From Sipunculus nudus (taxonomy: Eukaryota > Annelida > Sipuncula > Golfingiida > Sipunculidae), in the NCBI GenBank assembly GCA_026874595.1, contig CM049318.1, positions 9,906,241 through 9,970,240 of the forward strand: 64,000 bases of DNA, read 5' to 3'. The translations under genes and the position numbers were made by a program. Positions 50,501 through 62,437 of the stretch are shown here, piece by piece (within the stretch, counting starts at the first letter, position 1; every line of letters starts with the position of its first letter). Under the pieces are notes generated by a model. It was not told where the DNA came from and searched no databases. It saw only the letters and a list, made by a program, of their open reading frames with translations.

Positions 50501-53500
50501 ACAGATGCGTGTATTTGGCACTGACCACGGGTTAGACTATGACGGCCTGAAGGCCTGCTCCCTGCTTGACCGCTGTATGAAGGAGACGCTCCGTCTAAGA
50601 CCACCCATCATGACCATGATGAGGATGTGTAAGACGCCGCAGGTCAGTATTTATTTAGGAAGTGCTTCATGCCCTTACACTGTTACAGTATGAAGTCTGA
50701 CCTTTGTGTCCTAACTTTTACGTGTACATCTTCACAGACTGCTTTTAAACTGGAAAGATAACCAGCAATTAATTTGTTACAAGGTTTGGGCTTGAAACCT
50801 CGCAATGAAGAGGCTTGATAAATAAAGTACTCATCAGATACAGATGATGCAAACGTATTACTTTGAAAAGGATTTCCACACTTACAGGGTTTACAGTCAA
50901 GTGTTTTGGTGCTTGACTTACATTTCATAATAATATAGTAGAAATAATGCTTTATGATGAAACTTTTGCACTGTAGACTTTTTTCACATTGGATGACAGT
51001 GTCAACTGTTTGTTGTCCATATGGTCTATTTATGTTTATTATAATGTTGATGGATCCTAAATGGGAACACCTTGGAATGGATGTGTTGTTTTCTTAAAAT
51101 ACACCATAATCATATCACTTTTAGTTTAAAATCAGTACAGAAGCAAAAAAGGTTTGCTGTGGGTAATTAACAATGACCTATGTATGAGTGATAAATTGGC
51201 TTATAGTCATTTATATAATTGTTTTAGAAACAAAATTTGCACTATAGCCTTCCACAAACCTCTGCACATAAGGTTGTCTGTTTGACTAGGGAAAAAGTGA
51301 GAGTCATGGTTTATTTTATTAATGCAGAATGCCTTCATTTAAAATAAAAAATTGAGTGTTACAATAAAAGACAGGGTGTTTATTATGAGATTAACTGATT
51401 GAAACTCATGAAACTGTATTACTGAGTTACTCTGTTTATTTAGCTTTGATATAGAATTAGAAAATACTTTAGCCAACCTTCAACTGTTTAACTTAAATCT
51501 GCAGCAAACACTTAATTTAGGACACAAACCAACACTAGGAACTTACCCCTTTGCCCCTGCAAATATTAATAGGATTGAAAGTGTAATATAAGTTTGGAAC
51601 ATAAGTTTAAAGGTGTGCTGTAGTACCCTTATAGGTGAGAAGAGGCATTGATAGGGTTGAAAGTGTGTTATGTAAGAAAGGGGTACCTTCATTCTCTATC
51701 AGTTAGGGTAGGAAGGCTAATTTTTGGGGCTGAGAAGTGTGTTTGGGTAGGAATGCATACCTTCATATCCTAACTGGTAGGGCACTGCAGGAAGAGCTGC
51801 TAGGTATATATATATAATCTCTCCCTCTCAATGTAAGCTTCATCAAACTACTCTCTTGAATCTCTCTTGAGTCTTTGTGACTAGTCTGATTTTGAGTTCT
51901 TATATATCTGTATATTCTTATTTATATACATATATATATACAGTCAAGCCCACTTTGTGTCATATCCGTTTATAGAAAATCCCGCTTATTGTCACTTAAA
52001 TCTGAAATCCCAAACCATTTCCTATATAAACAATGGTAAATCTGACTGTTTAATATCATGGAATATTGTCATAATCCCGTTTATTGTCATGCTTGGAACC
52101 CTTGACAGTGATACCAGTTCACAGTTAATATCACATCAAAAGCTGACACGGCAATCAAAGAGGCCAAGAGCCTGTAATCGGTCAGGCATATCAAATGATC
52201 GCATCTCCCATCTGTGTGCGGCAGGCAAGTGCAGTTATGCATGCGAGAAACTCCTCGTCACTTAGCTGATTAACATCTTAAGATACCAAGGTAATCCAGA
52301 TCATTGCTTTTCTTCTTACATTAACAAGGGCGATGTTTACGATCACATATCATACATAATTAACTCCTGGCCTTTGAAGGCCGCGGTTTAAACTTCCATG
52401 ACATTTTGCCGAGATGATATAAAGCAAAAGCTCTAAACGTTGCTTATGACTGGAAATCCCTTTTAAGGGTCAACGAAAAACTGGAGGTTTTGTGAGCACT
52501 GGAGGAGATACCCGGTCAAAAACCTCAATTGCGGCAAAACTTCAGAAAGTTGACAATGGCATGATGATGTCCGCTCCCTGAACAGTCTGATCATGGAAGT
52601 TTGAGTCATTAATAAGATATCCTGAAAATAAGGCGCAATAGTCGGGCAAAGAATAATTTAGTAAAATAGTTTGTTACAAATAACGTTATAACTGTGCCGT
52701 ATATTTCAAGAAATTTTACTTCATGACCTAGACGCTACGTCTTTTTCTGTTGGCAAGTCGGATTGTTGTCAGTTATTACGGCAGGCGGCATAAAACTTAC
52801 ACGAAATAAATTTTCAGGTGTGCATAAACGTAATTTGATATGCCGTTGTGCAATAAACATATTCATAAACAATCCTGTTTCCAGTTTATTGACGATTTAT
52901 TTAATATCATACGGGACATAAGGCTTCTTCTAGGACTCAGAAGTACATCAGTGTTGAAGCCCGGATAATGTCACATCCCGGTTATTATAATAATTTATGC
53001 ATGCACCACCGATATGACAATAAGCGGGCTTCACTGTATTCTTAAAAGTTTTAAAGCGGCAAGAGATCAGGCCCCAGTATTGATATACCATGGCAAATAG
53101 TGCAGCCAGGGATTATAAGGTGTCTTTTGGGTTTATTTCATAAGATATACATTTATCTTTTTGTATACAGAAAGTCTTGGGGTATACTATCCCTCCTGGA
53201 CATCAAGTATGTACCTCCCCGACCACAAACCACAGACTGAGGGACACGTGGGATGAAGCCCTAAAGTTTGATCCAGACAGGTATTGCTCATTTACATTGT
53301 TCCTATGTAGACCATGGTTTATAGAACATTCCTTGACTGCTACAGATAATTTAATTGGATTTTCAAGGGCTATAGAAGACTTTAAAAAATTGTTTTCAGA
53401 GTGGACACTTCTTGAAATTGAAACAATTTTGAAGACTAAATATATATTTATATATATTTATGTGTTGAGGGATGTGTCGCCTTATAGTCCAGAACAAGCC

Positions 53501-54233
53501 CAGTACAATATACAAAAACTGCATTCTCTTGTGTACAAGCTTGTGTTAATTTGCAAAGCATACATAGTTTTAAAGTACAATTTAATAAAATACAGTGCTG
53601 TTTCATAGGACCATCAAAGTTTATGACCAATTTCAGGTAATTCCCCCACCCCAACAAATTTTGAAATATTTACCCTTGTGCAGATTGTAAACATTTAACT
53701 AAGGAAATTTTGATTTGTTAAAGTTAAACTTAAGACTTGAACTTCAAATGCCTTAGGTTAATGGACCCCCATTAATGTTATTGAATATTAAATATTGAAA
53801 ACATATGCATTTTATTATGTTTTTGAATGATTCACTGTGAAAAGAAATAAACCTTTATTTTGAATGACCTAACCTTAGTAAACTCTTAAACAGATAAAGC
53901 CTACTAAAATTCATGTGTTGCATTGTTGATTGTATAGTCGTTCCTGCAGTCGAAAAGTTAAACATACGTGCATGTTTTGTGTTTAGATTCCTTGATGAGA
54001 ACAATGCTACAAGCAGTGAGAAGTTTTGCTACATTCCTTTTGGAGCTGGCCGTCACCGCTGCATCGGCGAATCCTTCGCTTACGTCCAAGTGAAAACCAT
54101 CCTGTCCACCCTGATCCAGATGTACGAGTTCGACCTTGTAGGCGGAAGATTCCCAGAGGTCAACTACCAGACCATGATCCACACTCCTTTGGATCCTGTA
54201 ATCCGTTATAAGAAAAGGGAGAATGTTCAGTGA
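39131..54233 (+). CDS. CYP51A1: Sterol 14-alpha-demethylase (CYP51), complete, eleven exons
   Basis: Coding exons 39131-39280, 43550-43648, 44356-44532, 45634-45760, 46592-46648, 48032-48149, 48876-48992, 49832-49961, 50484-50642, 53171-53280 and 53987-54233 join in frame to 496 codons; human CYP51A1 is just over 500. Residues 1-50 carry a hydrophobic anchor ([17 protein letters not shown]) for endoplasmic reticulum insertion. Diagnostic sites: the CYP51 B-C signature [18 protein letters not shown] (123-140), I-helix AGQHTSS (302-308), ExxR as E359-TLR, and heme-binding [10 protein letters not shown] with Cys440. The enzyme removes the 14-alpha-methyl group of lanosterol or a related sterol in three NADPH-dependent oxidations. 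All catalytic motifs are intact and splice phases agree at each junction. The weakest splice site is the first donor (GAG|GTTTGT). Exons are GC-richer than the introns. Confidence 0.97.
39757..41613 (+). repeat. Dispersed repeat, copy 2 (CYP51 intron 1)
   Basis: The longer relative of 28671-30012, starting AGCTCAGCTGACTTTTAGTCC and ending CAGTTGAGTGCTGTGACCC then ATGGGTCTCTTGTT. It lies wholly within CYP51 intron 1, in the same orientation as the gene. No transposase is visible. The two copies differ in length mainly in the middle, so one has a deletion or the other an insertion. Confidence 0.75.
42809..42879. repeat. Perfect 23-bp inverted repeat with 25-nt loop
   Basis: The arms at 42809-42831 and 42857-42879 are exact reverse complements (CACCTGCTCTTGTTGG side shown). 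The loop is 42832-42856. It lies in CYP51 intron 1, so it would be transcribed. It is not flanked by a recognised element. Confidence 0.85.
45800..46165 (+). repeat. Minisatellite, ~38-bp unit, about 9.5 copies
   Basis: Tandem units of the form TTTCCATGTGCATGTATATG then CAGGGGAAAATAGCTGTG, 34-40 bp each, with substitutions and small indels. The array starts about 40 bp after the donor of CYP51 exon 4 (45760). Unit divergence suggests it is old or evolves by slippage. Confidence 0.9.
47417..47503. repeat. (TA)n microsatellite in CYP51 intron 5
   Basis: About 43 uninterrupted TA units, the longest such tract in the window. Confidence 0.95.
48664..48853. mobile_element. Decayed TIR element (pogo/Tigger-like MITE) in CYP51 intron 6
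   Basis: 190 bp bounded by CAGTGTAAACCTC and GAGGTCCAACTG, imperfect inverted repeats, with TA on each side. Inner repeats (GTGCCCACT, GTACCCACT) resemble the subterminal repeats of such elements. It ends only 22 bp before CYP51 exon 7, so its right end overlaps the polypyrimidine/branch region of that acceptor. Confidence 0.55.
51941..53036. mobile_element. 1.1-kb TIR element (pogo/Tigger-like) in CYP51 intron 9
   Basis: The ends CAGTCAAGCCCACTTTGTGT and the reverse complement of the right end, CAGTGAAGCCCGCTTATTGT, form an imperfect TIR of about 25 bp with TA on each side. Subterminal copies of CCCGNTTATTGTCA recur inside. Around 52470-52550 the plus strand reads VNEKLEVL, stop, [10 protein letters not shown], which resembles the start of a CENP-B/pogo-type helix-turn-helix. 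This is a possible relic of transposase. The rest is noncoding. Confidence 0.75.
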
Positions 54234-54489
54234 TGAATCCCGAGAAATCTTTCATGCTATCAGACCAGATTTTTAGTTGAAAAATGTTAATTTATTTAAA
54301 AAACAGTTAAAGAGGATGAATGTCTGATACTTTAAAAATACCAGCTTATTCAAATAACCGTTTCTTCAAAGTATTTGTACTGAAATATCGAAAGAAAAAC
54401 AAAAAAATACAATTTTATATGGCTAAATATGTGACAAGCCATCGTGGATTCACTTAAAGGAATATAATGTTGCTGTATGTTTAACTTGG

Positions 54490-54495
54490 AATAAA
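54490..54495 (+). terminator. Candidate CYP51 polyadenylation signal
   Basis: AATAAA about 257 bp after the CYP51 stop. A second AATAAA at 54897-54902 could be used alternatively and is followed by A-rich sequence. Confidence 0.5.
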
Positions 54496-55106
54496 GGCAA
54501 GCAAAGGAAGGCTTCTTATAAAGTGTTCAGAAAATATACAAGACTATAAGGTCATGTATTTAAACTATGGGCATAAAAAATTACATTTCTTTAACAGCTG
54601 TACCTGTAGTCAAGTTTCATATATCCGCATACTGGCTTATCTATGTACTTCATCCTCAGTGAATCCTGTCTGTTGGAGAATATTATGTTTGACCAAAAAC
54701 AGAGTTTGTGGTACATAACTCTTCTGTTCCTGATGTATGGATCAGCATTATATTATACCCTTTGTCTTTCAGTATAGTTAATGATTATATTATATATTAT
54801 TGTTAGTTCTGTGTTTATGTTTTGCTTTGGAAAATGATAGTGATCCCCTTCTGTCACATTTGATGTTATTTATGATTAGAAAAAATTAAGTTCAAAATAA
54901 AAAAATTTAAGTTACAATAGTCATACGCCCTCCATTTGCAATGAATGTCTTGAACAGTTTTGAAAATATGTTAAAAGTCATTAAAATTGACTCTAGTTTA
55001 TCAAAAAATAGTGTTCATATCTTTTAACCAAAAGAATTAGAAAACTAAAGGTTACAACAATAATTCCATGCTTTCACATTGGTTTCAAAGATAAAAAAAA
55101 TAAACT

Positions 55107-55286
55107 CAGTAAAACCTCGTTGTGTAGAAGTCGAAGGGACCAACAGAAAACTTCAACACATCCGAGGTTCGACACAGGTTTTATTTGGTTATAATTTAAC
55201 TAGAGTTGGCCGGAGTATCGAGTCTGTAACTTCGACATAAGCGGGGTATTCGACTTAAGTGAGTTGGACACGACGACGTTTTACTG
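55107..55286. mobile_element. TIR element (pogo/Tigger-like MITE)
   Basis: 180 bp between CAGTAAAACCTCG and CGACGTTTTACTG (inverted, one mismatch). TA follows the right end; the left flank reads CT, so that base has changed or the boundary differs. Internal GTCGAAGG and TTCGACATAAGCGGGGTATT fit the usual subterminal composition of this group. Noncoding. Confidence 0.7.
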
Positions 55287-56010
55287 TATTTAGAATTTCT
55301 GTATTGTCTTCAAAATTATTTACATTTTATTCACCTTTTTATAAACATGCTGATTTATCAATAAGGATCCGAAGTTTAAGGATGCCAAAGCTTAAAAAAC
55401 AATGAAACTGTGTTCTTTTTCCATGTACTGTATTTATATCTTATCCATGATATGTATCTGAGTTGGACTTGTGTGTTCAGTATACTACACGTCTTTCATG
55501 ACAGTCTTTCATTTTTATGTTATAATTAACGTTTAGGTAGTAGTATTTATGTTGTGCTTATATTAAAATTTTACTTACTAGTTTCAACATTTATATAACC
55601 CTCATGTCAACATAGTCAAATTTTCCGTAAGAGTAGATTTTGGTTGAGTGACGTTCTTTATACAATGGAGGAAATTCTTTATTAAATTTAGATAATGACA
55701 ACAGAAATGGTTAAATACTTTTTCAAATAAAGTTTTCTTTGTAATAGTAATTTATAAGTAAGACTGTTGAGGTTAAAACCTGTTACAGCGTATTGAAAGT
55801 TACCACCATTACATAGGAAGCGAGTAAATAGTTGAATGCTTATTTTTTGTAGAACAAATATGTGAATAAATGTACAAGGCAACCAGTGTTTTGTGTTATT
55901 TTAACGTGCCTGATGTAATGTTTTGTATTTGGATCATGACAAGATAATTGGACCATTTTAATAGAGATAATAGAATCTGAGTGTCTATAAAGAAAGGAGT
56001 TGGCTTAAAG

Positions 56011-56689
56011 CTAAGATTTCATTAGTCCATACATCGACCTCTTTATCCTATAGGACATAGAGGTCCATTTATGGACTAAGATTCCATATGCGCGGCATGC
56101 GGATAAAAATCTATTTCACTAAATAAAACCATTGAGATTCTATATGCACGGGATACCGTTGGGAGTGCATATCTGGCAAAACTCTTCGCTACATATAGAT
56201 ATTTTTTGCCGGTTCTGCATGAGACATATATCAACTATATTTATGTATTACCAGGTATGGAGACATCTTCATGTTGTCGGCCCTTCTTGCGAGAAGCTCC
56301 CCAAAACTTGGTTTGCATTGTCTTATGCGGCCCATTCTCGCCGGTTCCTTCGTGCTTAAGTTCCCTCAACCGGTGTTTGCTTTCACAAGTTCGGCCCTTA
56401 TTCCCATGTTCATTTGTGGATAAGTGGTTAAATTTTTGAATATTCCTCGAAGCCCTTCCTGGATCCACACAAAATCTAATCGATTCATTGACCCATCCCG
56501 AAATACCTGAAGACTTCTCATGACGTGATTTATGATTGCGTGAGTTCTGTTTTGAACAAACACATAAACAGGGATGAATGCATATACTCCTGGCGGTTGT
56601 AAATATAGCATGCGGGCGCACCAGTAAGTTCGGTATATGTGTGAAATCTCTCAACACTCATTTCGTATGTCTTGTATATGGAATCTTAG
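56011..56689. repeat. Unrecognised inverted-repeat element with coding-like interior
   Basis: CTAAGATTCCATAT at 56076-56089 is matched by its exact reverse complement at 56676-56689. Just outside the left end is an imperfect 58-bp palindrome (56022-56079, 25 of 29 pairs matching), preceded by a related CTAAGATTTCAT. The interior is less AT-rich than its flanks. On the minus strand it has overlapping frames of 138 and 81 codons (56657-56241 and 56611-56366) that match no family I know. It could be a small DNA transposon relic. Confidence 0.5.
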
Positions 56690-59600
56690 GTTTATGATAA
56701 GTTACCCTGAATAAAACCGGTGATGGAGCTAGGATGGAGTTCAGATTAAGTCAGAGCTGTAAATTCCCGTTCTTTAAAGCATTCAACCTTGAATATCAGA
56801 TGGAGTTTTACAAGCCAATAACAAGAAATTGGGAAAAAATATTCACGTCCTAAAAGAGTACAATAATAGCACCTTATTGTTTCTGGTGATAGAAATATCG
56901 ATATTAAACAGAAAAAAATTAGGGAAATATAACTTTCATACAATACTACCATAATTTATCAAAAGGAATCGTAAGGGATTGTGCCCGAGGAATTATTAAA
57001 CATTAAGTGATATTTTATTGATTTCTAGTTCTTCACTAATTATAATTGTTTTCATGTTGTATTGCCTTTGTCATAGTTGATTTGTATTTGCACAAATTTA
57101 ATAACACTCCCATATAATATTTTTGTTCATAACCAGCGTAAGGGTTGCCATGCAGGCCTGCATGCTTGCCATTGTTAAACCGAACCAGCACTGACTGTCT
57201 TTTGGAGTTATTTACTGAGTGACTGGTGAAATTATAGTGGCAATTACATATGGCTTGTGAGAATTTAAATGCCTCAATCGGTGCATGTATAGCTTAATAA
57301 TAATAACAATAAAGTAGCGAAACTTCTTTGGTGTAGTTCGACCGTTAGATTATTTATTAATCGAAGTAAAATGTCTATGAGATTCATCTGCGATATAATT
57401 TCCTCTTTGATCAACTAAACGAATGAAGTTGCTCCTCATCCCACAAACTCTGCTTCACGGTACAGCTATGTGTATTACACTATTTCGCACTACTGAAAAC
57501 AAACGTTTGCCTTGATAAAGCTGTTGTGAATAAAAGTTTTTTTTTTAATTGAGAAAAAACGAAAATTGGTATCAAATAGGCTGTTTGAACAATATTTAAA
57601 TGGGGTCGTGTTTTTTATAGGAGCTGATAAAGGCAAATTAATGCGAGTACGCTTCCGTGTGTTGCTAAATTAATTTTTATTAATGCTGTCCAGCGGATTT
57701 TGCAGGCGACAGATACAAACCATGCTGCAATCAAATGGTAAGTCTGGCACATTTTGTGTAACACCTTCACTTACCAATTTATATTAAACCGGACATTTTC
57801 TAAGTTGCTATAGGTGATTTCAAATCTTTGATCGGACTAATCAGGTGCAGCAAAATGTAATGTTTACATGAAGGTCCAGGCTGATTTATATGCCTTGCAA
57901 GTATTTGAGCGTTTTGTTGTCTTTTGGCCCTTTCCAACTGTTTGGACGCTTTATACCTATTTTTTTTTTTTTTGACAATGATTTTTTAAGTATCTCCCTT
58001 GTATAAACAAAATGATTACAGTTATAAAAGCAGGATCGCAATTTCTGTTCGCAGTATGTGGGACATCCGTACACAGGCCCAAATTCCAAGTATACCATAT
58101 TTAACAACCACCTCCCCATCATTTCCTCAATATAGTGTAGTAATAATGATGCAGGGGCGTAGTCAAGCTTTATGGAAGGGGATGCCGGGATGCAGCATCA
58201 TATCTGCTTGCCAAAGCGTGAACATTCACACACATATATTTAAATCAATGAAACTTAAAGGAAACAATATTTTCATATATTTAAAATAAATTTCATACTT
58301 ACAAATATTTTCTTAGTAGATATTTACTGTGCAGAGATTTTTTCGTCAATATTACATGTACAGTAATATACGCCCTTGAATAATGATATCAGTGGTGGAC
58401 ACAGAACGCAGTTATAAGGAGGGAATATATTTTCAGGGAAGCGCGACTATCCAGGGTATGTTTAGGGATTGGTAGTCGCAAAAATTTTAAATTTTCAATA
58501 AAAAATAATACGCAACGTATTATGTGGTCAACAAAAACAATGACATTTCTCAGGTTATTGTTTCAATAAAAAGATTAAATAAATATTTAAGCAATATTGA
58601 AACAAGCTGGGAATAAAATAACAGCGAATATTATCCCTTCAGAATCCAACAAAAATAAATAGGTTGTCCTTAAAATTCTCATTTATAAAACCTGCATGCT
58701 TATTTCATTTGTCTTTAATGGCCGTGTACCACAATATCATGGAAACGGGGAAATTATCAGTCATTTTTGCTATTTGATTAATCTCTGAAATACTGCAGTT
58801 CATTGATATTTGAGAAACTGTAACACCTTTTTTATTAACAATTCGTATTAAATATGGATTAGAGCCTATATTTAATGACAAAACGACTTTAATTTAATTA
58901 GTAAATATTGGGGGGGGGCAAGGGCGCAGTTTTCCATTCCCGATGGGGGGGGGGGGGGGGAGGGGGGGGGGGGGAGTTCGACCTCCTTATTTAACAGTAT
59001 TGAAGCAATTTTAGAATAAGATAACAAGAAATTTTACTGCTTCAGAAACGACAAGAAGTTCAATAATCTGTAGATAACATATGATTTTACAGATTCACAG
59101 AGTCCTGGTTATTCCTGACATTCTCCGTAAGCACCAATCACAGAGACCTTTATACAGAGCACTTAGGGAGACACTACGTGACATTCGTACATATGTCGCG
59201 CGGTTATCTTGCCACCGACGTGAAGTGCTCGCGTTTGCTTCTCTGGCGAAGTACCCTATTCTCAAGAAGTAGGCAGAAAGGTAGTGAATAGGTCGAGAAA
59301 TGATCGTATGAACTTCGCCGCTTTCGCGAGACATGCGCGAGACATCTCCAATATGTTGACGGTTTCACGATAATTTTGCGAACATCACACACGACGTGAG
59401 TAGGTCTTGCTTATATAACGAAGCTTTTTTAGACATTTGTGAGAGCATATCACGAACCAGGATGCTGAAAACGTTCACAAGAAATTAAAAAAAAAATTAA
59501 AATTTCCCCCCAGATTCAGATTATCAAAGGAATGGGATTGTACAACTTTTGCTTGAGTTTCATGACTTTTAAAGCTAAAAGCACTATGAAAGATTCAAGA

Positions 59601-61243
59601 GAAAGTACAATAAATCTTTAAGCTTGGCACCTAATGTGTGTACATAAACAATAATTTATAGGAAACTTTTTTAACTCCATAAATTAGTGTTATCTCTTTA
59701 AACCAGTACACAGAAATGAAAACGATCTAGTATCACATAATTTGTAGCATCCTACAGGTGAAAACATTCAGCAGCCTGATCTATCATCAGATCCGGGATC
59801 ATTTGTGCTCGCATGACAGCACTTACACATTGTCCTAGAATTTGCCTTCTCATGCTAGACACCGGCTAGGGCATCTATTGCCATTATTTGGAATAAGACA
59901 ATTTCAGGTACAACCAAATGTTGGAAATTCTTGAAGCTCTTAATACTGAAATACTCGCGTCAACGCGTGTTGGCAAATTAAGGAGAACAACCACGTACTA
60001 TCAGTAAAACTCTAACGTCAAATCCCGCAGTCTTAGTACGTGATAACAGAAGCCAAGAGGAGTACGTAACCGAAAGTATTGATATATTGACTACGAATTG
60101 AGGCATCCACTGGGGTTCAGATGTGGACTTTGGTCTATCAAAATCGACTTTCCTTCGTTCTCATTGCTGGAGGAGGTTTCATTTGAATTATTTCACGGGA
60201 TAGTTCGTATAGTGTCTAATATCATATTATATACTCCAGTACACAGTAAGAATTTCGAGCTTTAACAGAAATATTTCCCAATATAGTTTGGCCTTTATCC
60301 AACAAAGTACTTGTCGTCACAGTACCTTAAACCTTCCAGGTTCTATTCATGCCAGGCTTTTCTTCAGTGTGTGTCAGTGTGTTGGCTGGCACATTCTCCA
60401 CGCTTCACGAAGCAGAGGTCCGGCCCATACTCTTCATTTATGATGGTTATATGCGCAGTTAAGTTCAATCATTCCCAAAAGTCAGACACACAGGTGGCTG
60501 TGCTCCACGAAGATGCAACTGACACAGAGAAGCGCGTTCTTGGCGATAGGGTCCTTCATCATCATCATCATCAACGCTGCTGTTGTAAAGCCACAGTAAG
60601 TGCGGTTAAATTCCTATTCATCACAACTGCAGGCGTTATTAAACTTAACATAAACAGACAGCTAATATGACTCAACGAACACTTGCCTTTTATCTTAAAA
60701 TTCTGTAATAAAGTCAAGAATTATGAGAGATAGAGGAGGATTTGATAAAATAAATTAGCAAACAAACATGTTTCTCTTCCGAAGGAATATAACAAATACT
60801 TGCCAATAAGAATATGATATGAATCATAGGGAAATGTTGATCATATATCAGTGGCTAGAAATGAACATGATTTTCTAAGAAGAACTCAAAATTACAATAC
60901 TATATGTGATCTATTGTATGAGTAGAAATACCAACCTGAGAACTCCATATTTGCAAGAAAACTTATGATGATTTGTGATAGCTGTTTGCTGCTACCTGTA
61001 GCCCCGCCGATTCTGGGTTAAATAAAAGATGAACAAAACGAGGACTGTCTACATTTAAGGTATTATTAGTGATTACTTGTGTTGTTCATGGAGCCATTTC
61101 AGTAAGTGATAGTTTCATGGAGTTCAGAAGAGAGTTGTAATTTGTAGATGTCGAGTAAAAAAATACAAGGAATGTAGCTGACTTTTTATGATTTACTCTT
61201 TATCAACGTGTATATTTAAATTAAACTTAAAACTTTACTCTAG
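56690..61243. other. Intergenic or upstream region, no gene recognised
   Basis: Mostly AT-rich with no protein family visible. Notable pieces are a 14-bp palindrome ATGCAGGCCTGCAT near 57153, G-rich tracts at 58910-58974, and a CpG-richer patch at 59090-59400 that could be a promoter. A frame at 60311-60670 has a CAT-repeat-encoded His run and a possible donor (CCACAG|TAAGTG is not canonical). An earlier exon encoding the signal peptide of the TSP1/lectin gene should lie here or in its introns, but I cannot point to it. Confidence 0.35.
58910..58974 (+). repeat. Poly(G) cluster
   Basis: Three G runs: 9 G at 58910-58918, 16 G at 58945-58960 and 13 G at 58962-58974. The last two are separated by one A. 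It can form G-quadruplexes on the plus strand. Length is likely unstable and prone to assembly error. Confidence 0.9.
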
Positions 61244-62437
61244 TGATTCGTGTTCTCGATGGGTGGCGTGGACGGCTTGTTCATCAAGCTGCGGACCTGG
61301 TGTCAGGTTTAGAAGATGCATTGATGGCCCAAGAGACGAACTGACTCTGACGGTGAAGGCATGTCAGAGCTCACCATGCCCTTGTAAGTTACTATGCACT
61401 ACAAAATCCTCCACACGTATGGTTTGTTCAATATATTACAATAATATGTGAACGTAAAACAATATGTGATAACTCAGGAATTGCCTTTATTTCTTTAAGG
61501 ATACATGAGTATTAAAAATATAATGATCCAACGATTTTGCTTCCTCCTACAATAGTAGCCTCCCGTCACAAAATACAATAGTCGACTTTTGTTACAGGAT
61601 TACATTAACCAGTGTAATGATGAGTTGCGACTGATTGCAGCCTCGGCTGTCTGCTCCTTAGCAATTCACAAAAAATATTAGACCTAAAAACTTTAAAAAT
61701 AAATTCAGTGAGGTAAACTTTGAGACCAATAATTAGGTCACAGGTTTTGACGAAAAAACATGACGTTGAGCAACATGAAAACCGGACTGGATTTCAAAGT
61801 TATTAAACAAATATTTTGCATACGATAACATTGAAACTTTGGCCCCTTTAAAATATCATGGATTCTCAATCAATGAGGGGATTTCTCGACCATATATTTG
61901 CTTCCAGTGTTTAGTATGGTTTCACAGTAATTTGAGACTAGGTACATGACTGGAATTAAAACGTTAAAACTAAGCAATTCAACCTTTGCATTATTTTAAG
62001 CTTATTTTTTCAATTACATGTAAAAATTTTCCGCCGGGCTAAGTACGAACAGAAATGGACCGGTAGATAAAGTTCGGCTACAGAAAGTTCATATGCTAAC
62101 CACACATTAAGGTGCAATGTGGTCGCTGAACATTGTATAGCTTCATTCTAATAATCAACTTTAATTTCACCAAACGTACTTCTGTCTTATCGTTCATGCT
62201 TCTACGTTACGGGTATTGGCCATATGCAATTCTTAATTTTGATATTATTGCAAATGGAAACAATATTTACCGATCAAATCTTTGCAGCCAACACGCAAAA
62301 CCGGTTCATGCTGTTCACCTCTCCCTACAAGTCATGGTCGGCTGCCTCAGACGACTGCAAAGGGAGAGGAGGCTGGCTCGCTACCATTAACAGTGCTGCC
62401 GACCAACAGGTTGTAGAGGGTTTGGTCAGAAAAATAG
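61244..62437 (+). CDS. Thrombospondin type 1 and C-type lectin-like gene, two exons (partial)
   Basis: Exon 61244-61383 encodes about 46 residues of a thrombospondin type 1 repeat: DSCSRWVAWTACSSSCGPG, VRFRRC, and a terminal ACQSSPCP. It has the W-x-x-W-x-x-C start and six cysteines. Exon 62288-62437 joins in frame (phase 1) and encodes the first half of a C-type lectin-like domain, FTSPYKSWSAASDDC then KGRGGWLATINSAADQQ. The second half of the domain, with its WIG region and carbohydrate/calcium-binding residues, is not seen before 64000, nor is a start codon or signal peptide. Such modules occur in secreted or cell-surface proteins for adhesion or immune recognition. That role is inferred from the domains only. 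Domain identities are firm; that both exons belong to one gene is supported by matching phase and order. Confidence 0.75.

Noticed and set aside
53281-53608. Extension of CYP51 exon 10 beyond the donor at 53280
   Set aside because: The protein stops matching CYP51 exactly at the GTATTG donor and resumes in frame at 53987.
60311-60670. 119-codon frame with a His run upstream of the TSP1 exon
   Set aside because: No signal peptide, domain or convincing donor; the His run comes from a CAT microsatellite.
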